64,000 nucleotides of DNA from Phytomonospora sp040655735 (GCF_040655735.1 NZ_JBFAKK010000002.1:372001-436000); one strand, 5' to 3'; numbered from the stretch's first letter, positions 24,294-33,497 are shown. Notes: generated by a model from the letters alone, not told the origin. Program-made: numbers and translations.

Positions 24294-26606
24294 ATGTCCG
24301 CACCCGCCCTACCAGGAGACCAGCTCGCCGCCCGGCTCCGCCGCATGTCCGACGAAGCCCTCGCCGGGCTCCTCCGCGACCGTCCGGACCTCGCCGTGCC
24401 CGAGCCCGCCGACTTCGTCGCGCTCGCCGCCCGCGCCACCGCGCGCGCCTCGGTGGCCCGCGCGCTCGACGGCCTCGACCGTTTCGCCCTCCAGATCCTC
24501 GACGGCCTGCGCTACGTCGCGGGCCCCGACGGCACCGCCGACCTCGACGCCCTGCTCACCCTCGTCGAGGACACCGAGAACACCCTCGCCACCGTCGACC
24601 GCCTGCGCGGGCTGGCGCTGGTGTGGGGCCCCGACGCGCAGATGAAGGTCGCCGACGCCGTCACCGACCTGCTCGGCCGCTACGTCGCCGGGCTCGGCCG
24701 CCCGGCCGAGGAACTCGACCCCGACGTCGCCGCCGTCATCGCCGACCCCGCGACACTGCGCCGCACGATCATGTCCGCGCCGCCCGCCGCGCGCGCCGTC
24801 CTCGACCGCCTCGCCGCCGACGGCCCCATCGGCACCGTCCGCACCGGGTCCCTGCGCGACGACGCCGCCGACACGCCCTTGCGCTGGCTCGTCCGCCACC
24901 GGCTCCTCGCCCTCGTCGGCGACGAGGGCGACGACCGGACCGTCGAACTCCCGCGCGAGATCGGCATCCTCCTGCGCCGCGACACCGGACCCCTCGGCGA
25001 GCTCCAGCCCTCGCCCCCGCAGCCCGACCTGTCGGTCGTCGACGCGCGAGCCGTCGACAACGCCGGCGCCGGCGGCGTCATGGAGGCCGTCCGCCTCACC
25101 GAGACGCTGCTGACCGCCCTGGCCGACACACCCGCCCAGACCCTCAAAGGCGGCGGGATGGGCATCCGCGACCTGCGTCGCCTGGCCGCCGGAGCCGACG
25201 TCGACACCGCGCTCGCCGCACTGCTGCTGGAGATCGCCTACACCGCGGGTCTTCTGGGCGCCGAGGAGGAGTGGCTGCCGTCGGCGGCCTTCGACATGTG
25301 GCGCACCGTGCCCATCGCGACGCGGTGGGCGAGGCTGGCGCGCGCCTGGTTCGTGATGCCGCGCGAGGTCGCCCTCGTCGGCGGCAAGGACGACAAGGGC
25401 AGGCCGTACAACGTGCTGGCGCCCGAGCTGAGCCGCACGATCGTGCCCAAGCGCCGTGCCGAGACTCTGGGCATCGTCGCCGCGCTGCCCGCCGGCAGTG
25501 CGCCCACTGTGGACGATGTGCTCGCGCTGCTCTCCTGGCACCATCCCAGGGCCCGTGACCTCGACCGCTCCCGCGCCGTCCTCCGCGAGGCCGCCGCGCT
25601 CGGCGTGATCGCCCGCGACGCGCTGACCTCCTACGGCCGGATGCTGCTGGCCGAAAGGAATCCCGACGACGATCCGCTGGGCGTCACCGCTCCCGAGGTC
25701 GACCCCGTCGTCGAACGCCTCGACGCGCTCCTGCCGCCGCCGGTCGACGAGGTCGTCGTGCAGACCGACCTCACGATCGTCGTGCCGGGCCCGCCGTCGA
25801 CGACCCTGGCGACCGAGCTGCAGATGCTCGCCGAGCGCGAATCGCCGACGGTGTACCGGGTCTCGCCCGCCTCCGTGCGCCGCGCGCTCGACGCCGGCTA
25901 CACCGCCGACGACCTGCATGCCCTGGTGCGCAGGCGATCCCGGACCGACATTCCGCAGGCCCTGACCTACCTGATCGACGACACCTCGCGGCTCCACGGC
26001 GGGCTGCGCGTCGGCACCGGCGGTTGCTACCTGCGCGGTGAGGACGCGGCTTTGCTGACGGAGGTCTACGCCGACCGTCGGCTGGCGCGGTTCTCGCTGC
26101 GGCGGATCGCGCCGACCGTGCTGATGACCAGGGCGCCGATCACCGAGCTGCTGGACGCCCTGCGCGAGTACGGATACGCGCCCGTGCCGGAGGACGCGGC
26201 CGGTGCGGCGGTGCTGACGCGGCCGACCGTGCGGCGTGCCGCACACGCGGCGAGACCGCCGCACGCGACCGACGCGGTGCCCAAAGTGGACGGTATTCCG
26301 CTGCTCGCCCTCATCGAGAGGCTGCGGCGCGTCGACGCGCACGCACGGAGCAGGCCGGCGGCGATGAGTTCGGTCGGTGATTCCTCGGCGGCGCTTTCGG
26401 TGCTGCAGCAGGCGTTGCGGGAGAAGCAGTCGGTGTGGGTCGGGTACCTCGACGGGCACGGGGCGCAGGTGACGCGGCGGTTGCTGCCGGTCTCGCTGGG
26501 GGCGGGGTACCTGCGGGCCGAGGACCAGCGGACGGACACGCTGCACACGGTGGCGCTGCACCGGATCACGGCGGCTTCGCTGGAGGAGCCGGTGGAGGGG
26601 GCTTAG
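24294..26606 (+). CDS. Helicase-associated (XPB partner-like) protein with C-terminal WYL-like segment
   Basis: 770 residues, ATG preceded at 7 nt by TACCTT (leaderless). It begins with a helical region (LAARLRRMSDEALAGLLRDRPDL) and has repeated winged-helix-like parts. A segment VVVQTDLTIVVPGPPSTTLATEL followed by ESPTVYRVSPASVRRALDAGYTADDL is the helicase C-terminal-like domain of this actinobacterial family. A WYL-like part lies near 700-765 (REKQSVWVGYLDGHGAQV). Homologues usually sit next to the XPB-type helicase and probably work with it in DNA repair; here the helicase is 6 kb upstream. Confidence 0.9.
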   Translation: MSAPALPGDQLAARLRRMSDEALAGLLRDRPDLAVPEPADFVALAARATARASVARALDGLDRFALQILDGLRYVAGPDGTADLDALLTLVEDTENTLATVDRLRGLALVWGPDAQMKVADAVTDLLGRYVAGLGRPAEELDPDVAAVIADPATLRRTIMSAPPAARAVLDRLAADGPIGTVRTGSLRDDAADTPLRWLVRHRLLALVGDEGDDRTVELPREIGILLRRDTGPLGELQPSPPQPDLSVVDARAVDNAGAGGVMEAVRLTETLLTALADTPAQTLKGGGMGIRDLRRLAAGADVDTALAALLLEIAYTAGLLGAEEEWLPSAAFDMWRTVPIATRWARLARAWFVMPREVALVGGKDDKGRPYNVLAPELSRTIVPKRRAETLGIVAALPAGSAPTVDDVLALLSWHHPRARDLDRSRAVLREAAALGVIARDALTSYGRMLLAERNPDDDPLGVTAPEVDPVVERLDALLPPPVDEVVVQTDLTIVVPGPPSTTLATELQMLAERESPTVYRVSPASVRRALDAGYTADDLHALVRRRSRTDIPQALTYLIDDTSRLHGGLRVGTGGCYLRGEDAALLTEVYADRRLARFSLRRIAPTVLMTRAPITELLDALREYGYAPVPEDAAGAAVLTRPTVRRAAHAARPPHATDAVPKVDGIPLLALIERLRRVDAHARSRPAAMSSVGDSSAALSVLQQALREKQSVWVGYLDGHGAQVTRRLLPVSLGAGYLRAEDQRTDTLHTVALHRITAASLEEPVEGA

Positions 26607-26828
26607 GCGGGGCGGGTTTCGCGTGGCGTGGGGCGGGGCACGGTGGGTATCGCGTGGCGTGGCGTGCGGCGGTTTGGTGGCGCTGGGCGCGCCGACGTGC
26701 GGGTGGGTTTCGCGCGCGGCGTGAGGCTGGCCTCGACGGGATCGGCGCGCGGGCGGCGGACGGGTTCGCGCGGCGATGTCTTGGCTCGGTGCCGGTGTGT
26801 GCTCGGCAGCCTGGATCCGCTGGGGAAA

Positions 26829-26882
26829 ATGTCGTACCTCGCCCGTATCGTGATTTTTGGGGCCCCTTTGGGGTGGGCGATG
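26829..26882 (+). promoter_or_regulatory. Dispersed promoter-like element, copy 2
   Basis: ATGTCGTAC, 8 nt, TATCGT, then a leader ending GGGCGATG. It aligns with the copy at 22101-22156 from the promoter through the ATG. The frame beyond the ATG enters the 40-bp repeats and has no protein character, so the original gene seems to be lost. Confidence 0.45.
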
Positions 26883-26905
26883 ACGCTTGTCCGCCGTACG
26901 GGGCG

Positions 26906-27038
26906 CACCCCCGGCGTGCCTTCAGGCCGGTCCCCGCGAGGGCTTCACCCCCGGCGTGCCTTCAGGCCGGTCCCCGTGAGGGCTTCACCCCCGGCGTGCC
27001 TTCAGGCCGGTCCCCGTGAGGGCTTCACCCCCGGCGTG
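26906..27038 (+). repeat. 40-bp tandem repeat, 3.3 copies
   Basis: Units begin with CACCCCCGGCGTGCCTTCAG at 26906, 26946 and 26986; a 13-nt partial unit starts at 27026. Units 2 and 3 are identical and unit 1 differs at one base (GCGAG for GTGAG). Spacing is head to tail without spacers, so it is not a CRISPR array. Confidence 0.95.
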
Positions 27039-27534
27039 TCCCGAAGTCGTGGGCGCAGACCGCAGCCTCTGTTTTGCGCTCGCGGCTCGCGGCTCGCCCC
27101 GAGCCCGCACCCTGACGTGTCCCCCATCACCCCGCCGCCCTCCATGCGCTCTCTGCGTGCCCCTTCCGTCCCAGCTCACCCCACTACATACCCCGCACGC
27201 CCACGGCCTCACAGCTAGGTCCCAGGTTCGTCTCAGTCGCGTCTCAGCGCACGCCGCCATATTCGAAATACGCCTCGCGGCGACACTGACGGGGCGGGCG
27301 CCGGGTGAGTCGGAGTGTTCTCGTTTCAAGTCGACGAGGGGCGATGGGGCGAGAGAACTGACGACCTCCCTACACCCGGCGCCCGCCCCAACCCTCAGCA
27401 ACACCAGCAACACCAGCGACACCAGCGACACCGCGAGCGCCACATTCTCCGGGGCCGGGGCTTCGCGGGCGGGGGCTTCGGCCCCCGCCCCGCGTATTCG
27501 CCGCCTCGATCATCGGGTGCGTACCCTCGGTTCC

Positions 27535-28956
27535 GTGACGGAACTCGCGGTCGGCTTCGACCTGGACCTGACCCTCTTCGACACCCGGCCCGGCATCGGG
27601 GCGACCTGGCGCGCCGTGTCGGCCGAAAGCGGCCGCTTCATCGACGCCGACCGCATCGTGTCCCAGATCGGCCCGCCCATCCAGGACCTCATCGCCCCCT
27701 ACGTCCCCGCCGACGAGATCGACGACTACGTCGCCCACTACCGGCGCATCTACCAGCACCACGGCCTCGCCGTCTCCCCGCTCCTGCCGGGCGTGCGCGA
27801 GTCGATCGCCGCCATCCGCCGCAACCACGGCAAGGTCTTCGTCCTCACGGGCAAGAACGGCCACGACGCCAAGCGCCACATCGAGCACGCCGGCCTCGAC
27901 GTCGACGAGATCATCGGCTGGGTCTGGGCCGACCAGAAGGCCGCCGCGATGCGCGAGCACGGCATCTCCGTCTACGTCGGCGACCACCCCGCCGACATCG
28001 CCGCCGCGCACTCCGCGGGCGGCGCCGGCGTCGGCGTCCTCACCGGCAACGACACCCCCGACACCCTCGCCTCGGCCGACGTGATCCTGGCGTCCCTCGC
28101 CGACTTCCCCGACTGGCTGGAACGCCACCTCACCGAACTGCGCCTCGCCGCCCTCGACGCGGCCTTGCGCTCCTTCGACTCGCTGATGGTCGCCTTCTCC
28201 GGCGGCGCCGACTCCGCCTTCCTGCTCGCCGCGGCCGTGCGGGCGCTGGGCGCCGACCGCGTCGTGGCGGCCACCGCGATCTCCCCGAGCCTCCCGTCGG
28301 CCGAACTCGACGCCGCCCGCGACTTCGCCGCCGAACTCGGCGTGCGCCACGTGACCCCGGTGACCGACGAGATGGCCCGCGACGGCTACCGCGCCAACGC
28401 CGGCGACCGCTGCTACTTCTGCAAGGCCGAACTCCTCGACACCCTCGGGCCGCTCGCCGACTCGATGCGCGTCGGCGCCGTCGCCACGGGCACCAACGCC
28501 GACGACGCCGTCGCGGGCTTCCGCCCCGGCATCCGCGCCGCCCACGAGCGGGGCGCCACCACGCCGCTGCGCGACGCGGGCCTCACCAAGGCCCAGATCC
28601 GTTTCACGTCACGGCAGTGGGGGCTGTCCACATGGGACAAACCGGCCGCCGCGTGCCTGTCCAGCCGGGTCGCCTACGGGATCGGGATCACCCCGACGCG
28701 CCTGGCTCGCGTCGAGCACGCCGAGTCGGCCCTGCGCGCCGCCCTCGGCAAGGCGGGCGTCCCGGTGCGCAACCTGCGCGTCCGCGACCTCGGCGACCAG
28801 GGCGCCAAGGTCGAGATCGACGCCGAGCACATCGGCGCCCTCACCCCCGAGATCCTCGCCGAGGTGCAGGGCTTCCCGGCGGTCACCGTCGACGAGAAGG
28901 GCTTCCGCTCGGGCGCGATGAACGAACTCCTGCCCGAACCCGAGCGCTTCAGGTAG
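27535..28956 (+). CDS. HAD hydrolase fused to LarE-type sulfur transferase
   Basis: 473 residues from GTG 27535, with TACCCT 7 nt upstream (leaderless). Residues 1-200 are a HAD phosphatase: DLDLTLFD at 9-16, LTGKNGH near 104 and VGDHPADI near 148. Residues 205-473 are LarE-like: PP-loop SGGADS (222-227), DRCYFCKAELL with Cys293 and Cys296, and KPAAACLSSRVAYG with Cys374. LarE donates sulfur to the nickel-pincer nucleotide; the three cysteines resemble the Fe-S subclass. No larB or larC is in the window. The fusion may repair or process a phosphorylated intermediate, which is inference. Its end overlaps the convergent hydrolase by 8 nt. Confidence 0.88.
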   Translation: MTELAVGFDLDLTLFDTRPGIGATWRAVSAESGRFIDADRIVSQIGPPIQDLIAPYVPADEIDDYVAHYRRIYQHHGLAVSPLLPGVRESIAAIRRNHGKVFVLTGKNGHDAKRHIEHAGLDVDEIIGWVWADQKAAAMREHGISVYVGDHPADIAAAHSAGGAGVGVLTGNDTPDTLASADVILASLADFPDWLERHLTELRLAALDAALRSFDSLMVAFSGGADSAFLLAAAVRALGADRVVAATAISPSLPSAELDAARDFAAELGVRHVTPVTDEMARDGYRANAGDRCYFCKAELLDTLGPLADSMRVGAVATGTNADDAVAGFRPGIRAAHERGATTPLRDAGLTKAQIRFTSRQWGLSTWDKPAAACLSSRVAYGIGITPTRLARVEHAESALRAALGKAGVPVRNLRVRDLGDQGAKVEIDAEHIGALTPEILAEVQGFPAVTVDEKGFRSGAMNELLPEPERFR

Positions 28957-29527
28957 CCGCGAAGGCCACGTCGGCGGCCTCGGGCGTGATGTCGACCTCG
29001 TTGCTCAGCGCCCACTCCGCCGCCCGCGCCGCGACCGCCGCCGAAACGATCTCGTCGCGCCACGGCACCGCCGGAATGTCCTGCGTGGCGTGCGCGTCGT
29101 GCGGGAGCACCACCCGAAACCCGCGCGCGGCGGCCGTTCGCGCCGTCGCCGCGACGCACATGTCCGACATCACGCCGCAGATCGCCAGCGACGTCACACC
29201 GGCGCCGACCAGCACGTGCCCCAGCTCGGTCTCCGCGAAGCCGTCCCCGTGCGGCTTACGGATCACGAACTCCCGCGGCCTCCCGACGACCGGCAGGTAC
29301 AGCTCCCAGCCCGGTGTACCCGGCGCGTCGGCCGAACCGGGCTTCCCGTCGTTCTGCAGGTGCACGACCACCGCGCCCGCCCGCCGCGCGCGGTCGAGGA
29401 GACCGGCGACGCGCTCCAGCAGCTGCGCGGCGGCCGGAACGGCGTCCGCACCGGTCACACCGGCCTTCTGGACGTCGACGATGATCAGCGCCTCGACAGG
29501 CGCGGCAGTGGCGGTCACGCCGCACAT
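28949..29527 (-). CDS. Isochorismatase-family cysteine hydrolase
   Basis: About 192 residues from the ATG at 29527 (MCGVTATAAPVEALIIVDVQ). The catalytic Asp is in ALIIVDVQ, the Lys in VIRKPHGDGF and the nucleophile Cys in ICGVMSDMCVAATARTA, so the triad is intact. The family hydrolyses isochorismate, nicotinamide or carbamoyl-type amides; the substrate here is not clear. It is convergent with the HAD-LarE fusion. Confidence 0.9.
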   Translation of the reverse strand: MCGVTATAAPVEALIIVDVQKAGVTGADAVPAAAQLLERVAGLLDRARRAGAVVVHLQNDGKPGSADAPGTPGWELYLPVVGRPREFVIRKPHGDGFAETELGHVLVGAGVTSLAICGVMSDMCVAATARTAAARGFRVVLPHDAHATQDIPAVPWRDEIVSAAVAARAAEWALSNEVDITPEAADVAFAAT

Positions 29528-29637
29528 GATCGTCGATCCCCGCGCCCGGGCGGCGTGCGGGGGCGGTCGGCCGGGCCTTCCCAAGAGCCGGTCCCGCCCG
29601 CCACGTAACCTGATGCGCTGGAGGAGAGGTGGGCTTC

Positions 29638-31617
29638 GTGACCGACACCCCGCGCGACCAACGCGGACGACTCGTGCCCGCCGCGGGACTGCTGGCCGCG
29701 GCCTGGCTCGTCCCGGTCGCCACGCACCTGCTGTCCGTGGACTGGCTGCTGCTGCCGCTCATGGTCGCCGCCCTCGCCTGCGTCCTGCGCGCCGGCCGGT
29801 CCCTCGTCGACCGGCTGATGATCGCCCTGTTCATCACCATCGGCGGTTTCATCGTCTTCGGCCTGATCTACTCGGCGTGGCCCTGGGGCCTGGCGCCGAT
29901 CCCGATCGCCGGCACCTGGTTCACCGCCGTGCTCGCCATCGGCTTCTTCACCGGCCGCCGGCCGAGCATTCCCACCCGCGTCCTCGGCACCGACCTGCTC
30001 GTCTTCGCCGCCTTCGTCGTCGGCGGCCTGATGGCCCGCTGGCCCGTCCTCGGCCGCGGCTTCGAGACCTCCCTGCGCTACACCTCGGCGCGCGAGGACA
30101 TGTTCCGGCACTTCTCGCTCTTCGACGCGATCGGCTACTTCGGCGGCTACCCGGTCTTCAACGAGCCCGAGGTCCAAAAGATCACCGCCGACATGGACGT
30201 CTACCCGCCCGGCGCGCACTTCTTCTACGCCACGGTGGACAACTTCCTGCGCAGCTCCAGCACCCCCGGCGACACCGAGATCCAGTTCTGGAACTACTAC
30301 GGGTACACCGCCGTCGGCTTCGGCCTGCTCTGCGCGGCGATCGTGTGGGCCACCCGCTGGGTCGCCGGCCCGACCGTCGCCGGGTGGCGGCGCGCGCTGG
30401 CCTGCTCCTTCGTCGCCGTCGTCGTCTGCTCCGGCCCGCTGACCACGCTGTTCTGGCAGGGCTACGACTCCGAGATCATCGGCCTGGCGCTGCTCGCGGT
30501 CACCTTCGCACTGCTCCTGCGGCCACCGCCCTCGGCCTACGAGTGGATCACCACGGTCACGCTCCTGGCGGCGGCCACCGTGATCACCTACAACCTCTTC
30601 GCGCTGTTCCTGCCCGCCGCGGCCGTCGCCGCGATCATCGCCTACCGGCGGCGGCTGCTGCCCATCTGGAAGTACACCGCCGCCGCGATCGTGGTCGCCG
30701 GCGCCGCGGCCTCCTTCGTGTTCTGGCAGCAGCTGCTCGTCGGGCTCGGTCCCAGCCACACCAACGAGATCGGCGGGATCGTCCCCTTCGACCGGGGCAC
30801 CGTCGCCGCGCTGGGCCTCGTCGTCATCGCCGCCGTCCTCACCCGCACCGGCCGCCGGGTCGCGGTGTGGCCGATCGCCGGCGTCACGATCATCGTCGGG
30901 CTCGGCATCGTCATGGCCTTCGCGGTGCAGCAGCTGGCGACCTTCGGCGAGACCAGGTACTACCTGGAGAAGTTGATCCACGTCGTCTACGTGATGGCCC
31001 TGGTCGGCATCGGCGCGGTCACCCTGGTCCTCAAACCCTGGCGGCGCCTGGGCACCCGCCGCGTCGAGGAGGGCGTCCCCGCCCTCATCGCCCTGGTCAT
31101 CATGGTCGTCGCCGCCGGGATGCTCCCCTCGGCGACCGACAAGATCTTCACCGCCTGGCCGACCTTCCACCCCGGCCCCAACACCACCTGGGCCCAGGGC
31201 TGGACCTCCCGGAAGGTCCAGTCGCCCTTCGACGACGCCACCAAGGCCCTCCTGGAGAGCGGCCTGATCGACGGCTCGCCGAGCCTGGTCGTCTACAACA
31301 ACGACGGCCACTTCAACCGGCACGTCACCATGTTCGTCGGCGTCCTCAACCGCGACACCGGCCAGATCACCCCGCCCATGGAGGCCGTCGACGACATCGA
31401 CGGTCTCGGCGACCCCACCCTCGACGCCGACGGCCGCATCACCGGGCCCGCCGCCGAAGCGATGAACACCCTCAAAGAAGCCATCCGGGCCACCGACCAT
31501 CCCCTCCAGGTCATCGTCGGAAACGAAGCCGTGGCAGCCGAACTGGCGGAGTTCTCCCTGGCCAACCCGGACCTGAAGCTTCGGGTGGAGCACCTGCCGG
31601 AGATGCAGCTAGCCTAG
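29638..31617 (+). CDS. Large polytopic membrane protein with C-terminal soluble domain
   Basis: 659 residues from GTG 29638, which has GAGAGG 8 nt upstream; a GTG at 29629 is closer to the site and less likely. About 12-14 hydrophobic helices by eye cover residues 10-500, with a large loop near 130-220 (DMFRHFSLFDAIGYFGGYP). A soluble C-terminal part of about 150 residues follows. The plan resembles GT-C glycosyltransferases or mannosyltransferase-like proteins, but I cannot confirm a catalytic motif. It precedes the cold-shock gene by 36 nt. Confidence 0.8.
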   Translation: MTDTPRDQRGRLVPAAGLLAAAWLVPVATHLLSVDWLLLPLMVAALACVLRAGRSLVDRLMIALFITIGGFIVFGLIYSAWPWGLAPIPIAGTWFTAVLAIGFFTGRRPSIPTRVLGTDLLVFAAFVVGGLMARWPVLGRGFETSLRYTSAREDMFRHFSLFDAIGYFGGYPVFNEPEVQKITADMDVYPPGAHFFYATVDNFLRSSSTPGDTEIQFWNYYGYTAVGFGLLCAAIVWATRWVAGPTVAGWRRALACSFVAVVVCSGPLTTLFWQGYDSEIIGLALLAVTFALLLRPPPSAYEWITTVTLLAAATVITYNLFALFLPAAAVAAIIAYRRRLLPIWKYTAAAIVVAGAAASFVFWQQLLVGLGPSHTNEIGGIVPFDRGTVAALGLVVIAAVLTRTGRRVAVWPIAGVTIIVGLGIVMAFAVQQLATFGETRYYLEKLIHVVYVMALVGIGAVTLVLKPWRRLGTRRVEEGVPALIALVIMVVAAGMLPSATDKIFTAWPTFHPGPNTTWAQGWTSRKVQSPFDDATKALLESGLIDGSPSLVVYNNDGHFNRHVTMFVGVLNRDTGQITPPMEAVDDIDGLGDPTLDADGRITGPAAEAMNTLKEAIRATDHPLQVIVGNEAVAAELAEFSLANPDLKLRVEHLPEMQLA

Positions 31618-31653
31618 GCGGGTAAGTGTTGCGTCTACGAGCTGAGGTCAGCG

Positions 31654-32043
31654 GTGCCCACGGGTCGAGTCAAGTGGTACGACACCGAAAAAGGTTTCGG
31701 ATTCATTTCCCGCGATGACGGGGACGGCGACGTCTTCGTGCACAAGGCCGCGCTGCCGACGGGTGTAGAGGCCCTCACCCCCGGCCAGAAGATCGAGTTC
31801 GGCGTCATGGACACCCGGCGCGGCGTCCAGGCCATGACCGTGAAGGTCCTGGAGGCGCCGCCGTCGGTCGCCGCCGCGGCCCGGCGCTCGCCCGAAGACC
31901 TCAACAGCCTCATCGAGGACATGATCAAAGTCCTGGAGATGAAGGTGCTGCCGTCGCTTCGGCGCGGCCGCCACCCCGACCGCCGCTCCACGGCCAAGAT
32001 CGCCGAGGTCGTCCACGCCGTCGCGCGCGAGCTGGAGGTCTGA
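31654..32043 (+). CDS. Cold-shock domain protein with C-terminal extension
   Basis: 129 residues from a GTG preceded by GAGG. The cold-shock domain occupies about 1-68 with RNP1 KGFGFI (13-18) and RNP2 VFVHKA (27-32). A basic helical tail of about 60 residues follows (EDLNSLIEDMIKVLEMKVL). This tailed form is common in actinomycetes beside the menaquinone and DUF3027 genes. It should bind single-stranded nucleic acid as an RNA chaperone. It is convergent with mqnD across a hairpin. Confidence 0.93.
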   Translation: MPTGRVKWYDTEKGFGFISRDDGDGDVFVHKAALPTGVEALTPGQKIEFGVMDTRRGVQAMTVKVLEAPPSVAAAARRSPEDLNSLIEDMIKVLEMKVLPSLRRGRHPDRRSTAKIAEVVHAVARELEV

Positions 32044-32054
32044 CAGTCCGGGCG

Positions 32055-32075
32055 GGGGCGGCCCACCGCCGCCCC
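32055..32075. terminator. Bidirectional terminator between the cold-shock gene and mqnD
   Basis: GGGGCGGC pairs with GCCGCCCC across a 5-nt loop, between two convergent stops. Confidence 0.7.
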
Positions 32076-32104
32076 GGCCCACCGCCACCCCGGTCAGCCG
32101 CGAC

Positions 32105-32899
32105 CTACAACGCGACCTTCGGCACCAGCCCGGCCTCGGCCGCCCGCCCGAGCAGCGTCCGCACGGCCGCGTACCCCTCGTCGCCCAGGTCCTCGGTGAA
32201 CGAGTTCACGTACAGCCCGATGTGCTGCGCGACCACGTCGTCGGCCATCTCCTGGGCGTGCTCGACCACATAGTCCCGCGACGCCTCCGGATGCGCCCAC
32301 GCGTAACGCACCGACGCCCGGATCGTCTCGGTCAACTCCGCCGTGTCCAGGCCCTTGCGGGCCAGGATCGCACCCAGCGGAATCGGCGTGCCCGTCTCGC
32401 CCTCCCACCACTCGCCCAGGTCGGCGAGGGACGTCAGCCCGTACCGGTGGTAGGTGAAACGCGCCTCGTGGATCACCAGACCGGCGTCGAAGCGCCCGTC
32501 GCGGACCCCCGGCATGATCTCGTGGAACGGCACGACCTCGATCCGCCCCGGCTCCACACCCGCCAGCCACAGACGGAACAGCAGATAGGCCGTCGTGCGC
32601 TCGCCCGGCACGGCGATGACGGCCCCGGCGAGGTCGGTGCGCCCGGCCGTCAGGACCAGCGGACCGCACCCGCGCCCGAGAGCGCCGCCGCAGGGCAGCA
32701 GCTCGTACTTGTCCAGCAGCCACGGCAGAGCGGCGTAGGAGACCTTCACGACGTCGAACTCACCGCGCTCGGCGGCGTGGTTGGTCACGTCGACGTCGGC
32801 GTAGGTCACCGAGACCTCCGGCCCGCCGACGAGCCCGTGCGTCCACGCGTGGAACGTGAACGTGTCGTTGGGGCAGGGAGAGTAGGCGAGCTCAAGCAA
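32105..32899 (-). CDS. mqnD: 1,4-dihydroxy-6-naphthoate synthase MqnD
   Basis: 264 residues starting MLELAYSPCPNDTFTFHAW. The SPCPNDT motif near the N-terminus, DVVKVSYAALPWLLDKYEL and the GCGPLVL segment are diagnostic of MqnD, the futalosine-pathway enzyme that opens cyclic de-hypoxanthine futalosine to 1,4-dihydroxy-6-naphthoate. The start overlaps the end of mqnB by 6 nt, so MFS-mqnB-mqnD form one minus-strand operon. Cytoplasmic. The other mqn genes are not in the window. Confidence 0.95.
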   Translation of the reverse strand: MLELAYSPCPNDTFTFHAWTHGLVGGPEVSVTYADVDVTNHAAERGEFDVVKVSYAALPWLLDKYELLPCGGALGRGCGPLVLTAGRTDLAGAVIAVPGERTTAYLLFRLWLAGVEPGRIEVVPFHEIMPGVRDGRFDAGLVIHEARFTYHRYGLTSLADLGEWWEGETGTPIPLGAILARKGLDTAELTETIRASVRYAWAHPEASRDYVVEHAQEMADDVVAQHIGLYVNSFTEDLGDEGYAAVRTLLGRAAEAGLVPKVAL

Positions 32900-33497
32900 G
32901 GCCGCCGACCGCCTTCGTGAGGGCCGCGAAGGCGTCCTGCAGACGCCAGCCGTCCTTGTCGCGGGGGCCGACGATGTTGGAGATCGTGCGGATCTCGGCG
33001 AAGGGCACCCCCAGGAGCTTCGCGGCGGTGGCCACCCCGAAGCCCTCCATGGCCTCGGCGTGGGCGTCGGGATAGCGGCCGGCGAGTTCGTCGGCGGTCT
33101 CCTGGGTCCCGGTGACGGTGGCCAGCGTCAGCACGGCGCCGCGGTGCCCGTCGACGTTGGCGGTGATGGAGGAGTCGGCGCTGATGGAGCTGACGCCGCC
33201 GAAGCCGAGGGAGACGACCGGCAGCCAGCCGCGCGGGCTCTGGGCGCCCAGGTCGGCGGCGATCGCGCGCGTCGCGACGACCGTGTCGCCGATCTCGGCG
33301 CGCCCGGCGAAGGCGCCGGCGATGCCCGCGCTGACGACGCCCCGGTAATTGCCCTTGGTGAGGAGGAGTGTGGTGGCCGCGGCGGCCTGTGCGGGACCCA
33401 GACCGATGGTCTGAACGGAAATGTCGGCGTTGTCCTTGAGTCCCGCGCGCACCGCGTCGCGTTCGGCGTCGACCGCCGTAACGATGAGGAGAGTCAC
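32892..33497 (-). CDS. mqnB: Futalosine hydrolase MqnB
   Basis: 201 residues of the nucleoside phosphorylase-like fold: LLIVTAVDAERDAV at the start, GVVSAGIAGAFAGRAEIGD, and AEAMEGFGVATAAKLLGVPF with the catalytic Glu-Met-Glu region. MqnB releases hypoxanthine from futalosine on the way to menaquinone. Its end overlaps mqnD and its start overlaps the MFS gene by 4 nt (ATGA-type), so the three are translationally coupled. Confidence 0.95.
   Translation of the reverse strand: MTLLIVTAVDAERDAVRAGLKDNADISVQTIGLGPAQAAAATTLLLTKGNYRGVVSAGIAGAFAGRAEIGDTVVATRAIAADLGAQSPRGWLPVVSLGFGGVSSISADSSITANVDGHRGAVLTLATVTGTQETADELAGRYPDAHAEAMEGFGVATAAKLLGVPFAEIRTISNIVGPRDKDGWRLQDAFAALTKAVGGLA

Larger units (their letters stand above)
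26607..27534. other. 928-bp gap: repeats and a relic promoter, no gene
   Basis: I find no gene. It starts with low-complexity repeats of TCGCGTGGCGTGG (26619, 26650), then a dispersed promoter-like element, then a 40-bp tandem repeat. The sequence after about 27100 has mixed composition with short ACACCAGCA-like direct repeats near 27400-27430. Frames through it are repeat-driven and Pro/Arg-rich. The promoter of the HAD-LarE gene lies at the end. Confidence 0.6.

Noticed and set aside
26906..27038. CRISPR-like array
   Set aside because: Units are contiguous without unique spacers, and there are no cas genes.
27315..31625. 1436-codon plus-strand frame
   Set aside because: Shadow of HAD-LarE and the polytopic membrane protein in a high-GC third frame; composition is Arg/Pro-rich without domains.
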